Positions 3,881 through 6,772 of a DNA stretch of 6,772 nucleotides are shown one piece after another; the stretch's first letter is position 1, and each line of letters begins with the position of its first letter. The notes under the pieces are model-generated. The model was not told the DNA's origin. It made no database searches and saw only the letters and a program-made list of their open reading frames with translations. Where the stretch lies: positions 1 through 6,772 of the forward strand of contig NZ_JBKEAE010000012.1 of NCBI RefSeq assembly GCF_047971885.1, in the 5' to 3' direction. The translations under genes and the position numbers were made by a program. The stretch comes from Tropicimonas sp047971885 (GTDB lineage Bacteria; Pseudomonadota; Alphaproteobacteria; Rhodobacterales; Rhodobacteraceae).

Positions 3881-6262
3881 ATGACCGGCGCGGCCCGCCC
3901 CCCGCCCGACAGTGGGCGCCATCCGCCCATTCCCAGCGTCAACCGCATCTTTCGCCTGACATCGGCACTGGTTGCGGGCCTGACCGTCATCGTGCTTGTC
4001 ATCACGGTGTTCGTTGCCGCAAGGGCGCTGTACCGGTGGGAACTGCAGACGATCGATGCCGTTCTGGTCGGCGTGAACGGCCCTGCCAAGCTGGCCATAG
4101 AATATCTCGACCGGACACAGGCGCAGAACGTCACCGATGGCCTGCTGAACTCGCCGGGAATTTTCTACGCCAGCCTGCGCGACGATTTCGGCGACGAGAT
4201 GGCGCTGTCGCAGCGGCCGCCGCCGCCAACTTCCTGGGTCATCGACCTGTTACAGGCGATCTGGGGGGAATCGACGCACGAGATGACACGCGCGATCGAG
4301 GTTTCTTCCGGACGCAGGGGAGAGCTTTCCGTCGATGTCATGCTCGGCGAGACGACGGGCAGCCTGATCCAGACCAGCCTTCTGGCGATCCTGCTTCAGG
4401 CAGCCCTGGTCATCGTGCTGGTGTGGGCGTCCATCTACTGGGCTGCCGCCCTGCCGCTGGTCTCGGGGCTGCGAACGCTTTCGGGCTGGATCGGGCGCAG
4501 CAGCCGGGAGGAACTGGTCCCCTTGCCCCCCCCCGAGAGCTTCCGGTTCAGCGAAATCCATGACAGCGGCCTCTTCATCCACTCGATCATCCGGGATCTG
4601 CTGGCGCAACGGCGCGATCTTGCCCGGACAGTCGGGCGGCTCGAGGAACAGATCACCCTGAACGAACAATACATCGGTATCATCGAACAGATACTGTTCC
4701 TGACCAACAAGACGGCGCTTCATATTTCGCCGGCGGGCCACCTGACATGGTACAACCGCAACGAACCGTTTCTGGGTTTTCTGGGTGACATCGCGACCGG
4801 GAAATTCGACTTCGGCCTGCGGGCGCTGGCCGACCGGCTGGAGGCTTTGCCGGAGGTTCGACGGGTCACGCGCAGGGCCACGCGCCGGACGGCGCCCGAC
4901 GGGCACGGGCACAACCTGTTCGACATCGATGTCGAACTGAAAAACGGCCGGATTCTGGAACTGATCGGTATCGACCTCGGCGATGGCGGGCAGGCGCTGA
5001 TGATATCGGACGAAACGCAGGCACGCGCTTTCGCACAGGACATGTTCCAGAAGCAGAAGCTCGAATCGCTGGGTGTCCTTACCAGTGGCGTCGCCCATGA
5101 CATGAACAATATTCTGGCAATTCTGGCCGGGACCATCGAACTGGAACTGACCGGCAGTCCGGCACCCCAGACCGAGCGGAACCTGACCATGGCGCTGGCC
5201 GCCGTCGATCAGGGCAGATCGGTTGTCCGCACGTTGCTGACCTTCTCGCGCAAGACCAGGGCCGAGGTAAGTATCGAGAGCGCCACCGGGATTCTGCACG
5301 ATCTGCAGGTGATCCTGAAGGGCAAGATCGGCGGCGAGATCGGGGTGACCTGCCGGATCGAAGCCCGCGATGCCCATGTCAGCGTCGATCGTCCGCGGCT
5401 GACCAACGCCCTGCTCAACCTGGCAATCAATGCCCGCGACGCGATCGGTGAAAGGGGGCATATCGGGCTGACACTGCGCAACGCGGCAGCGGAGGACGAT
5501 CTGCCCGCAGGCGCCACCGACAGCCGCGATTTCGTGATCTTTGCTGTCGAGGATGACGGTCCGGGGATCCCCGAACATCTGCGCCAGAGCATCATGGATC
5601 CGTTCTTCACCACGAAATCGGCGGACAAGGGAACAGGGCTTGGACTGACGCTGGCCTATAACGTTGCCGAGGAATTCGGCGGCAAGCTCTCGTTCCGCAG
5701 CGAACCCGGACATGGCGCCTGTTTCATGATCGCCCTGCCGCGCGCCGCTGCCGGTTCCCGGGTGCGGGATGCGGGGGGGCGGACATCCCGGAACGTCGCG
5801 CGGGAGCCGGGCAGGACGCTGCTGCTGGTCGATGACGAACCGCGCCTGGGCGAGATCGCGCGCAGCTATCTGGAAGGGCGGGGCTATCGCGTGACAATCG
5901 CCGCATCGGTCGCAGGGGCGGCGCGCGAACTGCGGAAGGCCGGTGCCTTCGATATCGTGGTTACCGATCTTGGCCTGGGCGACGGAACCGGAACCGAGAT
6001 CGCCCGGATGGTCAGGGCGGGCGAGCACGACAGCACGGTCATCCTCATCAGCGGCAACATGGATTACGGCGTTCCCGACGGGACCGGCGAACTGTTCGAC
6101 GGCAGTCTTGAAAAGCCCTTTGCGTGGTCGGAACTGGACAAGCTCATACAGGGACTTTCCGCAAGCGATGCAGCCGCGCGTGCGCGCCGGCGCGGAGCCG
6201 GCTCACGTCAGGTGCCATCGGACGATCCGCCATCAGGTCCTGAAGATTTGCCAGATTCGTGA
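3881..6262 (+). CDS. Membrane hybrid sensor histidine kinase with C-terminal receiver
   Basis: A 793-residue inner-membrane hybrid kinase. Segments: cytoplasmic N-terminus; TM1 about 25-48; periplasmic loop about 49-162 with no family I recognise; TM2 about 163-190; HAMP-like linker 191-243 (conserved Pro192, Glu225); short helical/coiled stretch 238-265; PAS-like region about 262-380; HisKA with H-box GVAHDMNN (phospho-acceptor His406); HATPase with N-box NLAINARDA (513-521), G1 EDDGPGIP (557-564), F-box DPFFTTK (573-579) and G2 GTGLGL (584-589); receiver 646-758 with acidic pair Asp651/Asp652, phospho-acceptor Asp696, Ser724 and Lys745; then a basic, probably disordered tail. All catalytic residues are present. 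It should autophosphorylate at His406 and pass the phosphate to Asp696, and then perhaps to a phosphotransfer protein elsewhere. No DNA-binding regulator is adjacent. It follows the solute-binding gene, which may supply its periplasmic ligand signal. The start is set by the ATG at 3881 ahead of TM1; the Shine-Dalgarno is modest. Confidence 0.95.
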   Translation: MTGAARPPPDSGRHPPIPSVNRIFRLTSALVAGLTVIVLVITVFVAARALYRWELQTIDAVLVGVNGPAKLAIEYLDRTQAQNVTDGLLNSPGIFYASLRDDFGDEMALSQRPPPPTSWVIDLLQAIWGESTHEMTRAIEVSSGRRGELSVDVMLGETTGSLIQTSLLAILLQAALVIVLVWASIYWAAALPLVSGLRTLSGWIGRSSREELVPLPPPESFRFSEIHDSGLFIHSIIRDLLAQRRDLARTVGRLEEQITLNEQYIGIIEQILFLTNKTALHISPAGHLTWYNRNEPFLGFLGDIATGKFDFGLRALADRLEALPEVRRVTRRATRRTAPDGHGHNLFDIDVELKNGRILELIGIDLGDGGQALMISDETQARAFAQDMFQKQKLESLGVLTSGVAHDMNNILAILAGTIELELTGSPAPQTERNLTMALAAVDQGRSVVRTLLTFSRKTRAEVSIESATGILHDLQVILKGKIGGEIGVTCRIEARDAHVSVDRPRLTNALLNLAINARDAIGERGHIGLTLRNAAAEDDLPAGATDSRDFVIFAVEDDGPGIPEHLRQSIMDPFFTTKSADKGTGLGLTLAYNVAEEFGGKLSFRSEPGHGACFMIALPRAAAGSRVRDAGGRTSRNVAREPGRTLLLVDDEPRLGEIARSYLEGRGYRVTIAASVAGAARELRKAGAFDIVVTDLGLGDGTGTEIARMVRAGEHDSTVILISGNMDYGVPDGTGELFDGSLEKPFAWSELDKLIQGLSASDAAARARRRGAGSRQVPSDDPPSGPEDLPDS

Positions 6263-6423
6263 GGTTCGGCCTGCCGACAAAGCCGGGGCGCGAAGCGCGG
6301 GTTGCCCGGTGGCTGGCGAATACCCCGCCGCGAGGTCCGGCAAGGGATCGCTGCATGGCCGCGGAACCATCACTTTCGTCGATACGCTGACAACCCGCCG
6401 CTCTCGACAGGTCCTCGGGGCGA
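6263..6423. other. Intergenic stretch after the kinase gene
   Basis: No credible gene is seen between the kinase stop and the promoter region of the LacI-type gene. A short GCGC-GAA-GCGC stem occurs at 6288-6298 but no T run follows, so no terminator is called for the kinase transcript. Open frames across this stretch are shadow frames of the kinase gene. Confidence 0.6.
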
Positions 6424-6453
6424 TTGACAGGCTCCCGCGATTCGCGATATGAC
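6424..6453 (+). promoter_or_regulatory. Candidate sigma70-type promoter of the LacI-family gene
   Basis: A perfect -35 TTGACA (6424-6429) is followed after 18 bases by TATGAC (6448-6453), which matches TATAAT at 4 of 6 positions. The -10 lies inside the first operator-like palindrome (6449-6464), so a bound repressor would block RNA polymerase. This fits the negative autoregulation common in the LacI family. Confidence 0.5.
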
Positions 6454-6485
6454 ACCAGTGTCATGACATCGGTGTCATATCGCGA
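6442..6485. promoter_or_regulatory. 44-base near-perfect palindrome containing two overlapping operator-like sites
   Basis: The outer arms TCGCGATATGACACC (6442-6456) and GGTGTCATATCGCGA (6471-6485) are exact inverted repeats of 15 bases. The 14-base middle is itself nearly symmetric (core TGTCATGACA), so 20 of 22 base pairs of the whole element are symmetric. Within it lie two 16-base palindromes: ATGACACCAGTGTCAT (6449-6464) and ATGACATCGGTGTCAT (6463-6478), sharing 2 bases, with centres 14 bases apart. The length and the ATGACACC/GGTGTCAT pattern suit a LacI-family dimer, and the LacI-family gene starts 21 bases downstream. Binding by that protein is inferred. Confidence 0.75.
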
Positions 6486-6495
6486 TTTCATGATT

Positions 6496-6503
6496 GGGGG
6501 AGG
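6496..6503 (+). promoter_or_regulatory. Ribosome-binding site of the LacI-family gene
   Basis: GGGGGAGG, a purine-rich Shine-Dalgarno run, lies 3 bases before the ATG at 6507 and supports that start; an ATG at 6490 is in a different frame. Confidence 0.75.
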
Positions 6504-6506
6504 CAG

Positions 6507-6772
6507 ATGACGACTATCTACGACGTGGCAAAAGCGGCGGGCGTGTCTCCCAAAACCGTCTCGCGGGTTCTCAACGGCGATGCGCCGGTCAACGAGAAGA
6601 CCCGGGCGACCGTCATGAAGGCCATGGACAGGCTCGGATACGTCCCCTCGCAGGCGGCGCGCATGATGCGGTCGAACCGTTCGGGCATCGTCGGGCTGAT
6701 CACCGGCGCGATCTCGCGCACGCCGGAATCGACCGAAGCCACCGGCCTGCCCGACCTGCTGATCGTTCAGGC
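6507..6772 (+). CDS. LacI-family transcriptional regulator (N-terminal part, cut by window edge)
   Basis: The first 88 codons are present and open at the right edge. The N-terminus MTTIYDVAKAAGVSPKTVSR is the classic LacI/GalR helix-turn-helix, followed by VLNGDAPVNEKTRATVMKAM and DRLGYVPSQAARMM, which ends in the DNA minor-groove hinge helix (about 48-57). The hinge position equivalent to the inserting Leu of LacI is Met54. From about residue 61, IVGLITGAIS begins the sugar-binding-type core. Such proteins are usually repressors released or activated by a sugar or related metabolite. The ligand cannot be judged from this fragment. The recognition-helix residues at the positions of LacI Tyr17/Gln18 are Pro15/Lys16. 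It is likely to control itself, and probably downstream genes, through the palindrome at 6442-6485. Confidence 0.95.
   Translation, partial: MTTIYDVAKAAGVSPKTVSRVLNGDAPVNEKTRATVMKAMDRLGYVPSQAARMMRSNRSGIVGLITGAISRTPESTEATGLPDLLIVQ

Noticed and set aside
4250..6028. 592-codon minus-strand frame opposite the kinase
   Set aside because: Antisense to a kinase with every catalytic motif intact; a typical high-GC mirror frame.
6288..6298. GCGC-GAA-GCGC stem after the kinase as a terminator
   Set aside because: Four-pair stem with no following T tract in very GC-rich sequence.
6144..6491. 115-codon minus-strand frame spanning the kinase 3' end and the intergenic region
   Set aside because: It crosses the operator palindrome and the kinase end, has no recognised domain and no clear promoter or ribosome-binding site.
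1..6772. CRISPR arrays, insertion sequences, tRNA or rRNA genes, attachment sites
   Set aside because: No spaced direct repeats, transposase-like products, terminal inverted repeats or cloverleaf-forming segments were seen on reading both strands.

Overview
The window reads as chromosomal DNA of a GC-rich alphaproteobacterium. The L2, S19 and L22 proteins are complete or near-complete and, from memory of the families, look most like those of the Rhodobacterales (Rhodobacteraceae/Paracoccaceae). The genus cannot be fixed from the sequence alone.

Layout: (1) 1-1298, minus strand: the head of a ribosomal-protein operon, rplB-rpsS-rplV, running off the left edge with 3-6 base gaps. (2) 1299-1618: a 320-base gene-free stretch holding the rplB leader, several hairpins including one terminator-like stem, and a weak minus-strand promoter candidate. 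The usual upstream neighbour, rplW, is not there. (3) 1619-2617, minus strand: a Tat-type exported serine hydrolase of the beta-lactamase/PBP4-like family. (4) 2618-2899: a divergent intergenic region. (5) 2900-3748, plus strand: a family 3 extracellular solute-binding protein with a twin-arginine signal and no ABC permease or ATPase beside it. (6) 3881-6262, plus strand: a membrane hybrid histidine kinase (periplasmic loop, HAMP-like, PAS-like, HisKA, HATPase, receiver). (7) 6263-6506: an intergenic region ending in a 44-base near-perfect palindrome that contains two overlapping 16-base operator-like sites and overlaps a promoter candidate. (8) 6507-6772, plus strand: the start of a LacI-family repressor, cut by the window edge.

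How the parts may work together: the ribosomal block is ordinary housekeeping, but it starts at rplB, so the S10-type operon is interrupted here. The solute-binding protein and the hybrid kinase probably form one unit in which a periplasmic binding protein delivers a ligand signal to a membrane kinase. That is inference from adjacency, shared strand and the lack of transport genes. The kinase has a terminal receiver but no DNA-binding partner in view, so its output lies elsewhere. The LacI regulator is probably autoregulated through the palindrome and belongs to a separate, probably carbohydrate-related, unit that continues to the right. No wholly new system is proven; the strongest leads are the binding-protein/kinase pair and the palindromic double operator.
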